Source of the DNA: Ochromonadaceae sp. CCMP2298
Lineage: Eukaryota; Sar; Synurophyceae; Ochromonadales; Ochromonadaceae
Length of the DNA stretch: 19,688 nt
Assembly (NCBI GenBank): GCA_026770595.1
Contig: MU633917.1
Coordinates: 1 to 19,688 of the forward strand
Direction: 5' to 3'
Part shown: piece by piece, positions 1 to 8,209 of the stretch
How the letters are laid out: each line of letters starts with the position of its first letter
Position numbering within the stretch: position 1 is the first letter of the stretch
Made by a program: the position numbers and the translations under genes
Notes under the pieces: model-generated
The model's database searches: none
What the model saw: only the letters and a program-made list of their open reading frames with translations
What the model was told of the DNA's origin: nothing

Positions 1-3000
1 CCCCCGACCTCCGCGCCCCCCGGAGCCCCCACAGTCGGGCCTCTCCACTGGGGACACGGGAGCAGCGGCGGAGGCAGACGCAGAGACAGCGGTTGAGGCA
101 TAGGCGGCGGAGGGACCAGTGGAAGCAGAAGCGGAGGCGGTAGTGGCGGAGGAGGCGGGCACCTGCTCACTTCCGAAGAAAACCCACACGGTGCACTCGC
201 CGTACTGCTGGATGAACGCCGAGCGCCAGCACTTATTGCGGTCCGAGCTCTGCAGCGGCGAGGAGCTCAGGCGGCCAGACCGTCTACATCTGCGCAATAC
301 GTCTTCGCGATACATCTTCGCAATGATGCGCGGCACGATGGCGGAGGACACGAATCTGCTGAAGGAGAAGCACTGCTCCAGGCGGATCGACCCGCTCTGC
401 GCGAAGTTGGCGCGCGTCCCTGCGCCCCCACCGCCCCCCTCGGCCCCACCTACACCTGCAGGGGAGTCTGTGAGCAGAGAGGGTAAAAGGTAGCACTCGC
501 GCGTCGGCTCGTCCTGCTCGTCAGCGTCGTCAAGGCCTGGCGCTTCCTGCCCCTCATATTGTTGGCTGTGGCCGGGGCTGAGAGTGGGGTTGTCGTACTT
601 AGGGCTGTTGTGGCTCTTGCTCGTGGGGGTGGGCGGGTGCGAGTGCGTGGGCGTGATGGAGGCGAAGCTCTGAGACCTACCCAGCTCATCCTCCGTTGGC
701 GTGTCTCCATCTTCCCGCAAGGACGCACTCGCAGCGCTGGTGCTGGCACTGACGCCTGTTCCCAGATCCACCAAATCGTCCCCCCCACCCTCCAGCTCCC
801 CCAGCCCCCCCATCCCCTCCAGCTCCCCCCCTCCTGGCCGTCCGTCTGGGTTCTCGATGGGAATGATGATAGTCAGCCGGATGAGCACGTCCTTCAGGAT
901 GCCCAGGGCCTCGTCTAGAGACACCCCATCGGGCTGGGCGCCCAGCGCGTCCGTGAGGAAGTCTTTGATCAAGTCCCAGGATACGACTCCGTTGTTGTAG
1001 CTGGAGCTAAGGCTCTCGCTGGACTGTTTGCCGACCGCCATCCGCCTGTGAGGGAGTGAAAGCGAGGGAGTGGGGACGTGAGGGAGTGAGGAGGTGAGGG
1101 AAGGAGGGAGTGAGGAAGTGAGGCCTCGTGCGGGGCGGCTATATGACGAGTGGAGGGGATACAGGAGACTGGCAACTGGGAGCGCAGGGCATTATAAACT
1201 GTACACTCAAATGACGACATTAAGTCAGCATGGCATCACAGCAACCCCATCGCCATTTCATCAGCGCAGTACCAGTACGCACCTGTTCCTCATCACCCTC
1301 TCCATGCTCTCTTTGTCCATCACCCCCGCCAGCGCCGACTTGAGCCAGAGCGGGGAGAACAGCACGTAGTTGCTGAGCTTATTGCTAAATTCCCCTTCCC
1401 CATCCGACGTCCCGAAAGAAGACACCGTGTCCGCTTCGTCAAAGTCCTCGTCCTCCCCCTCCCCGTCCTCGCTGTCTTCCTCGTTCCGATCTTCGTACTC
1501 CGCGGAGCCGTCCCAGAGGTCCCATTCCTGCTCCTCGTAAATTCGTGCGATTGCCTCTGCGTTTGCCTCTGCGTCGTAACTCTCTGCCTCCGGGACAACT
1601 CCCCCGTCCACCTCCACGCCGCGCTCCAGGGAGCAAGTCTCCGATTCGTCCTGGGAATATAGTGAGAGGGGGCGCACAGGCTGTCCTGCGGAGGCGGAGA
1701 CAGAGTCTGAACCCACATCCCCTGCTCGCTGTCCACGGCTGGGTGGGCTCGGGAACCACACAACCTCCCCCACAGTGGCCCAGTATACGATCGCATTTCG
1801 CGTCTGCTGCCGCCTCTGCGACCGTGTTCTGTCCGTGTCCCTGCCCCCACCCGCCCTCTCTATGTCCCCCGCCCTCTCTCTGTCGCCCTCGCAAACGAGT
1901 CTGTCCAGCTCCTTGATGGTGCAGAAGTGCCGACCAGAGGCAGAGGTAGAGGCAGAGGCAGGGAGACTCGGACTGGGGACCCGCCTTCCTCCCCTGCCCC
2001 CCATGCTCCCCATGCTCCCCGTGCTCCCCATGCCCCCCTTCAGACTCCCCCCCATGCCCAGACCCTGGGTGGTGGGCCCGCCCAGGCGCAAGGCATCCGC
2101 GTGCTGTAGCACGGCTGAGTAGTGGGGCAGCAGTTGGATGTTCAGTATGTTGAAGGGGTAAGGCACGGTTCTACGCGGGCTGACGAGCAGCACAATGCGC
2201 TCCACGAGCTCCCTCAGACCCCCACAGGCAGGGTCGGCCTCCTTGCTGGAAACAATCACCACCCCCTCCAGCAGGGGACGGGCCTGCAGCAGCTTGTGCA
2301 GCACGGCCTTCTGCTCCCCGTCGCCGCACAGACGAATATCTCGCAGCAGGTCCGCCCTACGAAGGTCCTCGTTTACCGCCAGACGCGCGCGCAGGCTGCG
2401 GGCACGCTGCAGCACCTCTAGGGGGGCGAGCTCGTCCGCATGCGTGCCCACCAGCATGATGCGGGATCCTGGGGCGCGCGCTTGAATGAGGTCCACCCAG
2501 TACTGCACCTGCGCATCTTGGGCGCGCACGTTGCTGAGTGCGGGCAGGCTGAAGACCACAATATGCAGTGCGAACTCAGAGAAGAACATCTCGCTGGCGG
2601 CGTGGTATATCTCCTGCCCCTTGCAGTCTAGCAAGTTCACCTTGATGGGACCGGGGAAGGGCAGGTATTCCTGGGACCCGTCCCCAACCCCGCTGCCCCC
2701 GCCGTCCTCGCCGTCCTCGCCGTCCCCGCCGTCCCCGCCGTCCCCGCTGCCCCCGGTGGCCCCACTTGCGCGCCGCTGGATGATCCTCTCGCGCAAACTC
2801 TGGCTGAGGGTGAATGAGGTGGCCGCAACGCGAGATCCGTCGGTAACGAACCGCATCGGCCGGAGTCGCTGTCCCTGCCGCTTTCCACTTCTGTCTCCGC
2901 CTCTACCGTCCATGTCTGCATCTGCGTCTACATCTGCGTGTATATCCTCGAGAAAAGCCTTGCGAAGCATGTCAACCAGCGTGGACTTACCCGCCCCCTC

Positions 3001-3864
3001 GTGCCCCACCCACACCGTGCTCAGATGCCTCGTGCGCTGGCCATCCCTGCCCCCCGCATCAGCTTCAGATCCCCACGTGCTACTCAAGTGGGACCGGAGA
3101 GCCAGGGCGGCACTGAAGTGCTCTCGGATGGAGATGAGGCCGGAGAGCTCTGCGATCTGCTGCGGCGGGCTGACGAGCTTATTGCCCCGCACGTCGAGGG
3201 CCGTCGCGGTCCTGCAGAGCTTTACGAGCTGCGAGATGGTGTGTGGCAGCTCCACGAGGCTGTTGTTGCGGATGCTCAGAGAGGTCAGGCTGGAGAGGAG
3301 GTTGATGTTGCTGGGCAGGCTGGAGAGCCGATTGAAGCTGAGGTTCAGCACGACGAGGTGCTGCAGCTGCGCCACGGACTCAGTTGGGATCGACACGATC
3401 TCGTTATTGTTGAGGAAGAGTTTGCACAGGTTGGGCAGGTGCTGGAGCGCCGCGGTATTGGGAAATGCTGTGAGCTTGTTGAACATGAGGTTCAGTTCCA
3501 CCAGGTTGGTCATGGGCTTGCTCAGATGCAGCGCGGGCAGCTTGTTGTTCTGCAGGCTGATAGAGCGCACGTTGGGGATCTGGAAGCACATTGGAAAATC
3601 CACGAAGCTGTTCACAGACAAGTCCAGGAAGTGAATTTCTCTCCCCTCTGGTATGGCGAAGGTGATGGCCCGGAAGTTCCAATTCGCGAGGTTGATCTTC
3701 AAACTTTCCGTAGAGTTGGCCGAGTGCCCCATCAGAGAGTTGATGGCGCTCGGGTACGTGAGTGACGAAGAAGGAGTTTCATTCAAGAAGTGCGGCCTCT
3801 CTTTCACGGATCGATTTCGCCTGCGGGTCTGCTGCCCATTCCTCTTATTCCTCGAGCCGTCCAT
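1..3864 (-). CDS. Roco family protein (LRR-Roc-COR), 3' end outside window
   Basis: Large GTPase of the Roco family. Coding exon 1 is 3864-1283 and exon 2 runs from 1045 to the window edge, giving at least 1209 residues. Seen: about seven leucine-rich repeats at residues ~77-250; a Roc GTPase domain with P-loop GHEGAGKS (287-294), DCKGQE (413-418) and THADE (474-478, the usual Roc replacement for NKxD); and SSKEAD (539-544) as a possible G5. A COR domain follows, with YWATVGEVVWF (~694-704), SPLWLKSAL (~837-845) and, in exon 2, YLLPSLL (~1046-1052) and VPRIIAKMY (~1098-1106). The Roc and COR domains carry long insertions of Gly/Asp, Gly/Met/Ser and Glu/Asp. The start is the first ATG of the frame after a predicted splice acceptor, in good context (ACGATGG). 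Family members are regulatory GTPases, often with a kinase after COR. Whether a kinase follows here cannot be seen, so the substrate and pathway are unknown. Confidence 0.9.
1046..1282 (-). other. Coding intron of the Roco gene
   Basis: The sense strand reads CAG|GTGCGT at the donor (1283|1282) and TCCCTCACAG|GCGG at the acceptor (1046|1045), giving a 237-nt intron. Without splicing, the frame stops at 1261. With it, the COR domain continues as NRRMAVGKQ and stays open to the window edge. The 3' half of the intron is a run of CCTCACTCCC-like units on the sense strand, which serves as a long polypyrimidine tract. Confidence 0.85.
2692..2754 (-). repeat. Gly-Asp/Glu coding repeat inside the Roc domain
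   Basis: Imperfect 9-bp units (GGGGACGGC type on the sense strand) encode GDGGDGEDG-like residues, about residues 371-391. The insert lies between the P-loop and the DxxG motif, so it enlarges the segment that normally holds switch I. It keeps the frame open. Confidence 0.75.
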
Positions 3865-3883
3865 CGTGCAGACTCTGTGCCAG

Positions 3884-4015
3884 CTATAAACGAAAGAGTT
3901 CAGCACAAGGATGCCAGCGGGTGTCGGGGGCAGGGTGAGATGGCGGTGTGGCGGGGTTGAGGAGTGAGGGGAAGTGAGGGAGGAGGGCCGGCGAGAGGAT
4001 GGTGGGATGTCTTAC
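3884..4015 (-). other. Probable 5'-UTR intron of the Roco gene (3' one)
   Basis: Sense-strand donor CACAAG|GTAAGA (4016|4015) and acceptor TTCGTTTATAG|CTGG (3884|3883), with a branch-like GTGCTGAAC shortly before the acceptor, define 132 nt. Nineteen bases after the acceptor comes the first ATG of the long frame. The intron is C/T-rich on the sense strand with CCTCACTTCCC-type units, like the coding intron. Confidence 0.6.
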
Positions 4016-4053
4016 CTTGTGCTGACGTTGACGTTGACGTTGACGGGCCGAAG

Positions 4054-4142
4054 CTGTGCGATGCAAGTAGTGGAGAATACAGCAGGGTGGGGTGAGATGA
4101 TGGTGTGGCGTGGATGGCGTGGGTGAGGGAGGGCTGCCTCAC
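4054..4142 (-). other. Possible 5'-UTR intron of the Roco gene (5' one)
   Basis: Sense-strand donor ATCAGCAG|GTGAGG (4143|4142) and acceptor GCATCGCACAG|CTTCGG (4054|4053) define 89 nt. They leave a 38-nt exon (4053-4016) made largely of TCAACG triplicates. The exon upstream has a stop in the frame that would join to the main ORF, so these exons are noncoding leader under this model. The call rests on splice consensus only. Confidence 0.4.
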
Positions 4143-4345
4143 CTGCTGATTTCAATGCTGCCTCTGTCTCTACTGCTGCTGCTTTCTCTGCTGCCTCTGT
4201 TTCTGACTGTGTCTCTGTCTCTGTTGCTGATTTCTCTGGTGCGCCTCAACTTGTGCTGTGCTTTGCCCTCAACTTTTGCTCTGCTCTGCTTTGACGAGCT
4301 GCACAGGCATCGTCGCAAACAGTAATACCAGAGTCGCTCTTTGTG

Positions 4346-4406
4346 ACCAATGGCTCGCGGCAACACTGCTTCAGAACAAGAGGACAATCCAATCCAATAA
4401 TATTGG
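4346..4406 (-). promoter_or_regulatory. CCAAT-motif cluster, candidate Roco promoter
   Basis: The + strand shows GACCAATGG near 4347, then AATCCAATCCAATA ending in CCAATA-A-TATTGG at 4394-4406. The last is a dyad giving CCAAT on both strands. CCAAT boxes are bound by NF-Y-type factors in many eukaryotes. Position 200-260 bp upstream of the first predicted splice donor suits a promoter. No transcription start is visible, so this is inference. Confidence 0.3.
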
Positions 4407-4419
4407 GTCTCCTCGAAAA

Positions 4420-4461
4420 CTTCGTGGAAAGGGTTAAAACCTTCGTGGAAAGGGTTAAAAA
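4420..4461. repeat. 21-bp tandem repeat, two copies
   Basis: CTTCGTGGAAAGGGTTAAAA starts at 4420 and again at 4441, period 21, differing only in the final base. A degenerate inverted copy (AACTCTTTTTCCACGAG) lies at ~4497-4513, so a hairpin is possible. Confidence 0.85.
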
Positions 4462-4515
4462 AGGCTATATACAAAATGATAAGTTACATCATTTTTAACT
4501 CTTTTTCCACGAGTT

Positions 4516-4839
4516 ACGACGAGTAAAGTCGACAAGTGGAAGATGGATGTAACAGACATCCAAAATAGTCACCTTCCATCGATTCCAATGCTCAGATGCA
4601 TCGGAGTGGACGTTGTTGGAAGTGTTCTCAAATACCGGTAAGTTACTGAACATTTTTTCAAATACTTGGTTAAATGGGAATACCCTCTTTATGAGCCCTA
4701 TGAGTTGGGTGCAACAAGTTATGGGCTCTATGTCTGGCAGGAGTACACTAGCAAGGAGCTCACTGATGCATGGTCACCAGTTGTCCCGAATGGTGTCTGC
4801 GGGGGCATACTTGGGCATTTTCTTCAATTGGTCTTCTAG
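4516..4839 (+). pseudogene. Possible chromodomain remnant (broken frame)
   Basis: Reading frame 1 gives GVDVVGSVLKYR, a TAA at 4639-4641, then VTEHFFKYLVKWEYPLYEP and on to a TAG at 4837-4839. The pattern of a V/I-rich strand, then KYR, then YLVKW and YP..EP resembles the core of a chromodomain. Such domains often sit at the end of Ty3/gypsy (chromovirus) integrases. No integrase, reverse transcriptase or LTR is seen beside it, and the right end overlaps the YchJ-like gene on the other strand. It may be a decayed element or chance. Confidence 0.3.
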
Positions 4840-5766
4840 CTGCTTTTGATCCATGGGAATCACAGTCCCGCTACTATAGTACCACCTGGTCGCCTGGGAA
4901 TCCACAGGCAGCGCACCCGGCCTCGCAGCGGCGATCTCCTGCAGCGAGATGCGGTCTCTGACGTAAAGCGCGACCTCCTGGAATGCTATCATCCCTTTCC
5001 CCAAGCCTTTTTCCCGTGCTATGACTGGGGGTGTAGGTTTAAGTGGGGGTGTAGGTTTAAGTGGGGGTGGGGGTGTAGGTGTAGATGGGGGTGTAGGTGG
5101 GGGTGTAGGTGTAGGTGGGGGTGTAGGTGGGGGTATAGGAGCAGGTGTAGGATTCTTACCGTTGTACCGAACTATCTGCCGTGGCAGGCTGGCCTCCGCC
5201 TTCGTGGTCGTCATCGTAGCCTCTGCGTGCTCACCCTCGCCCTCCAGCATTTCCAGCCTCAAGAACTCAAACAACTCGCTGTTCTTCATAAGGATCTCCT
5301 TCTTCCACATCTTGTACGCCTTGCTGGGGTCTCTTCCTTCAGTGCGGTGTCTCTGGTAGTCTCTGTTGCTTGTGTGGGACGTCTCGATCACGTAGTCGGG
5401 CGTGCCCAGCGCGTAGGCGCTATACCGCGCCCTCGTTATTGTGACAGGGTCTAAGTCATCGTATTCTACTACTCGCTTATGGTGCGGCTCGCAGCACTCT
5501 CCATAGGGACGCCCCGATTCGCAGGGGCACGGCGAGGTTGAAAAGATCTGTTTTATCTGCTTGTTGGAGAAGCCTGCCGAGGGAGCGCCAGGAGCAGAGT
5601 CGCCCGCCTTCTTGGGGGCCCCGAATCCTTTGCCCATACCTAATCCTGATACTCTCCCCGCTTGCTGCCGAGCAAGCAGCATAGCACTGGAGCGCCCGAC
5701 CAACAGCAGCAGCAGCAGCACCGTGCCCAGCAGAGGCACGATCATCATGCCATACCGGTTTCTCAT
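4774..5766 (-). CDS. SEC-C / YchJ-like (UPF0225) protein with N-terminal signal or anchor
   Basis: Exon 1 is 5766-5160 and exon 2 is 5024-4774, giving 285 residues after splicing. Seen: a hydrophobic stretch with a run of leucines at residues ~7-23, ending GRSSA, which looks like a signal peptide or membrane anchor; the SEC-C zinc motif CPCESGRPYGECC at 80-92; RARYSAYALGTPDY at ~112-125, the hallmark block of the YchJ family; and a C-terminal RWYYSSG block matching the family's closing RW.Y..G. The start is the first ATG in frame: a TGA lies directly before the TTG at 5835, and its context is weak. Two out-of-frame upstream ATGs (5896, 5839) could be uORFs. SEC-C motifs bind zinc; the biochemical role of YchJ proteins is unknown. 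The N-terminus could begin a secretory or secondary-plastid targeting sequence (inference). Confidence 0.8.
   Translation of the reverse strand: MRNRYGMMIVPLLGTVLLLLLLVGRSSAMLLARQQAGRVSGLGMGKGFGAPKKAGDSAPGAPSAGFSNKQIKQIFSTSPCPCESGRPYGECCEPHHKRVVEYDDLDPVTITRARYSAYALGTPDYVIETSHTSNRDYQRHRTEGRDPSKAYKMWKKEILMKNSELFEFLRLEMLEGEGEHAEATMTTTKAEASLPRQIVRYNGKNPTPAPIPPPTPPPTPTPPPTPPSTPTPPPPLKPTPPLKPTPPVIAREKGLGKGMIAFQEVALYVRDRISLQEIAAARPGALPVDSQATRWYYSSGTVIPMDQKQLEDQLKKMPKYAPADTIRDNW
5025..5159 (-). other. In-phase, stop-free intron of the YchJ-like gene
   Basis: Sense-strand donor AACG|GTAAGA (5160|5159) and acceptor ACCCCCAG|TCATAG (5025|5024) give 135 nt, exactly 45 codons, with no stop. The sequence is built from CCTACACCCCCAC-type units, which would read as Thr-Pro repeats if retained. 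The consensus donor and the fact that the insert splits the conserved YchJ fold favour an intron. Confidence 0.75.
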
Positions 5767-6120
5767 TGGCACCAGTTGCTTCCTTGCACTCTCCTGCCAA
5801 GCTGCACCAGTTGCACCAGAGTAATAATGAGGCAATCATCCTCCTTCCCCTCCAACTCTGCAAATCCAAGATTTGTTTCTCCAAATAGGCGCACATAATT
5901 GTAAAGTATGGGTCTCTCTCGCCAGTTTCTCTTTTTAGTTTGGATTGGAGGGAAGGCCTTCAGGATGGATTTGAAAGGATTGGATTCCTCATTGTCTTTG
6001 TCTCTTTGTGAGCGATCTGGAGGCTCGTTATTCCTGAACCCCTAGCGGATCCAGGCCCACCAGGTGCGGTTACTGGCTGAGCGGAACAGCTTATTTACGC
6101 TGCCGGAGCCCAACAGCGTG
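5767..6120. promoter_or_regulatory. Divergent intergenic region, YchJ-like gene / helical protein gene
   Basis: The two genes are head to head with 354 bp between start codons, so a shared promoter is likely. It contains several ATTGG (reverse CCAAT) motifs near 5940-5990 and a dyad CAAATC-CAA-GATTTG at 5861-5875. No TATA box is evident. The frame before the plus-strand start is closed by a TAG at 6043. Confidence 0.5.
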
Positions 6121-7758
6121 ATGTCTAGCAAATGGAAGCCTTCCCCCACCACGCTCAGCTTCAAGTTTCTTTCGAAGATCAGCCTCAGCAGCAAGTCTAC
6201 TTCTTCGGATGCCAGCCCAGGTGTCACAACAGGGCAAAATACTCCGCTTGCGGATAAGGAGGAAATGCTACGCAGCAATTTTGTAAACGAGGAGCTCTTG
6301 AAGCCTTTGAACAGCTGCGATGCCTTATTCATCGAGTGCGAGGAGTTCCTAAATATGGCCACGAAAACTGTGGACTTCACAAAGAAGAAGGGCAATACGA
6401 AGATGAGCAAGTTAGTTCCGGGCAAGATAAACAAGTGGCGCGCGAAGAGAAAGGGCAACGACCTGTTCGACGGATTCGACGCGCTGCAGTCTCGCATGGA
6501 CGAGGCTGACAAAATGCTCAAGACTCTGTCGAACTCATCGACCTCCAACACATCGGCGCTCATCTCTCAATCACTATATCTGAACGCTCGTCTGACGGCC
6601 TGCGCAGAGTTCAACCGCAAGGAGATAGGCCGTCTGAAGCCGGCGCTGCTGGCGGGGCGGGCGTACTTCTGCGGGCTGCAGAAGTACGAGGAGGGGCTGA
6701 TATCTATGGTGGACTTCTTGGATGAGGTAGTGGAGCTGAAGCGCAACGAGCCGGTGCCCTATGTGCCGTGGGCGATGAGGCAGCAGATGGAGGAGGAGCT
6801 GCGGTTGGAGTTGCTGGAAGCAAAGGGGGACGACACGGTGGAGGTGAGACGGGAGAGCCTGGATCGAAGGATCAACAAAGTGCAAAAGGTGATGGTAGGC
6901 GTGAAGAAGGCAATGGAGGCGACGGACAAGGAGCACGCCCGGTGCCTCAACCTGTTCACACACTGTTTGCGGTCCCAGTTGGCTCTGCTGAATTTCCTGC
7001 ATCGCTGTCAGAGTGGGATTATCATAGCCTCGACGACTGGCGTCAGCCTCGCACACATGGTGCCCGCTGGCTATCAGAGCTCCACGAATGCAGGCGGGGC
7101 GTCTCCCAACCAGAATGGCCTCGTGTCCATGAGCAACCCTATCAACATTTCATTCAACCACGGGGCAGCGCCAGCCCCTGCGTCCAGCCAAGGGACGGGG
7201 GAGAACAACACCAGCCGCACATCAGACGTGGGCGAGGAGCTGAGTAAGCTGTCATTCAGCTACAACCACGGCGCTATGGCCGCGCAGCTGCGCACGGGTC
7301 GGCCCAGCGACAAGAAGGTGCGCAGGAAGGGCGAGGGCGCCAAGGAGCAGAGCCTGTCCTTCGACGTGGACAGCGACGAGGAGGACGAGGAGGAGGCGGA
7401 CACGGACGAGGAGGAGGAGGGGGAGGACCATGTGCTGGTGGGGGGGGACTACGAGCAGGCCCGCACGATCGAGAAGTCTGTGCGGCACATGTCCAAGGCC
7501 CTCATCGGCCTGCAGAGGAACAGCGGCCTGGGTCTGGGCATGGACGGCGTGGAGCCGTACGACCACCGCGGCTGCTCGGACTGCACGGGCTCGTACGACA
7601 TGGCCAACGACTGCTGCATGCACATGGCGGCGTCAAACATGCGTGCCAAGCAGTGCACCGACAGACTGTTGAAACTGGCCGTATACCGAGAAAAGATGCT
7701 GGAAATGTCGACCGAGTTAGATTCTCTAGACTGGGGAAGCCAGCAGAACAGCACCTAG
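6121..7758 (+). CDS. Unrecognised helix-rich protein with acidic tract and Cys cluster
   Basis: 545 residues, no intron seen. The start is the first ATG of the frame (G at -3). I do not recognise the family. Residues ~45-300 are a long, mostly helical region (LNSCDALFIECEEFL, MRQQMEEELRLELLEAK, RRINKVQKVMVGVKKAM). Its length and character would suit a coiled-coil or BAR-type fold, but nothing proves it. A Ser/Asn/Gly linker follows with the motif SFNHGAA (~344) repeated as SYNHGAMAA (~379). Then comes an acidic run of Asp/Glu (~416-437) and a C-terminal CSDC...CCMH cluster (485-501) that could bind zinc. Last is a short helix. It is head to head with the YchJ-like gene and tail to tail with the acetyltransferase gene. 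Confidence 0.85.
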   Translation: MSSKWKPSPTTLSFKFLSKISLSSKSTSSDASPGVTTGQNTPLADKEEMLRSNFVNEELLKPLNSCDALFIECEEFLNMATKTVDFTKKKGNTKMSKLVPGKINKWRAKRKGNDLFDGFDALQSRMDEADKMLKTLSNSSTSNTSALISQSLYLNARLTACAEFNRKEIGRLKPALLAGRAYFCGLQKYEEGLISMVDFLDEVVELKRNEPVPYVPWAMRQQMEEELRLELLEAKGDDTVEVRRESLDRRINKVQKVMVGVKKAMEATDKEHARCLNLFTHCLRSQLALLNFLHRCQSGIIIASTTGVSLAHMVPAGYQSSTNAGGASPNQNGLVSMSNPINISFNHGAAPAPASSQGTGENNTSRTSDVGEELSKLSFSYNHGAMAAQLRTGRPSDKKVRRKGEGAKEQSLSFDVDSDEEDEEEADTDEEEEGEDHVLVGGDYEQARTIEKSVRHMSKALIGLQRNSGLGLGMDGVEPYDHRGCSDCTGSYDMANDCCMHMAASNMRAKQCTDRLLKLAVYREKMLEMSTELDSLDWGSQQNST

Positions 7759-7941
7759 AATAGTATCCCAGTATCGATTTACATCTAAAAAATTTCGCAA
7801 TGCGCTTTGCGATTTACCCCTTTAGTCATAATCAAGCAGCAGCCCAAACAGGAACTAAAGTTTAGGAAAGGGTTCTTATAGAGAGGTGGCAGAGGTTCTC
7901 TAAAAAGCCCCGATTTTTACCTTTGGAGCTCCTATGAAATA

Positions 7942-7967
7942 TACAGTACCCGGTACCGGGTACTGTA
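7942..7967. repeat. 26-bp perfect palindrome
   Basis: The left half reads TACAGTACCCGGT and the right half is its exact reverse complement, with no spacer. The centre is a KpnI-type GGTACC. Adjacent bases do not pair. Confidence 0.9.
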
Positions 7968-8039
7968 ACATCCTATGATTTGAAGACGGAGAGGAAGCGC
8001 AGTACTACTGTAATGCTTGAGCTGTTGAGTCATGCAACG

Positions 8040-8045
8040 AAATAA
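8040..8045 (+). terminator. AATAAA polyadenylation signal candidate
   Basis: AATAAA occurs about 280 nt after the stop codon of the plus-strand helical-protein gene, within the convergent spacer. No equivalent TTTATT was seen here for the minus-strand gene. Confidence 0.4.
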
Positions 8046-8209
8046 AACCCTTCTTCTTTCTCAAAGAAACATGCAAGAGAGAGTCAACATGCGATTCATT
8101 TGCTTGAAACCAGTTACCCCACTATACTCACTAACCAATATTGATCCTTGAACTGCTGTCGCTAGTATTGCGAAGCGCAGCATTTTTGCTGTTGTTATTT
8201 TTCTGCTAT

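Larger units (their letters stand above)
4143..4773. other. Spacer upstream of the Roco gene
   Basis: No intact gene is visible between the Roco leader and the 3' end of the YchJ-like gene. It holds a purine/pyrimidine-asymmetric stretch (4155-4300, CTG/TCT-rich on +), CCAAT motifs around 4346-4406, a 21-bp tandem repeat at 4420-4461, and a plus-strand broken frame with chromodomain-like residues at ~4600-4760. Confidence 0.7.
7759..8209. other. Convergent 3' spacer
   Basis: AT-richer sequence between two genes whose 3' ends face each other. It contains a small hairpin TCGCAA-tgcgct-TTGCGA (7795-7812), a 26-bp perfect palindrome (7942-7967) and AATAAA at 8040-8045. No ORF of interest was found. 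Confidence 0.7.

Noticed and set aside
1-1041. Separate small gene starting at the ATG at 1041 on the minus strand
   Set aside because: The frame joins the Roco exon exactly through a good GT-AG intron and supplies the missing second half of the COR domain.
1046-1130. CRISPR-like array in the Roco intron
   Set aside because: The repeats are short, contiguous and degenerate with no spacers, in a eukaryotic intron.
2486-3634. Long plus-strand ORF (382 aa) opposite the Roco exon
   Set aside because: It is the antisense of the LRR-Roc coding sequence. The composition is an artefact of GC-rich codons and shows no domain.
4139-4474. Minus-strand ORF of 111 aa upstream of the Roco start
   Set aside because: Low-complexity Arg/Ser ending, overlaps the tandem repeat and a predicted donor. 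Its frame does not join the Roco frame after splicing. Treated as leader or spacer.
6042-6563. Minus-strand ORF of 173 aa over the start of the helical-protein gene
   Set aside because: Antisense shadow; no domain, and the plus-strand frame is much longer with consistent codon use.
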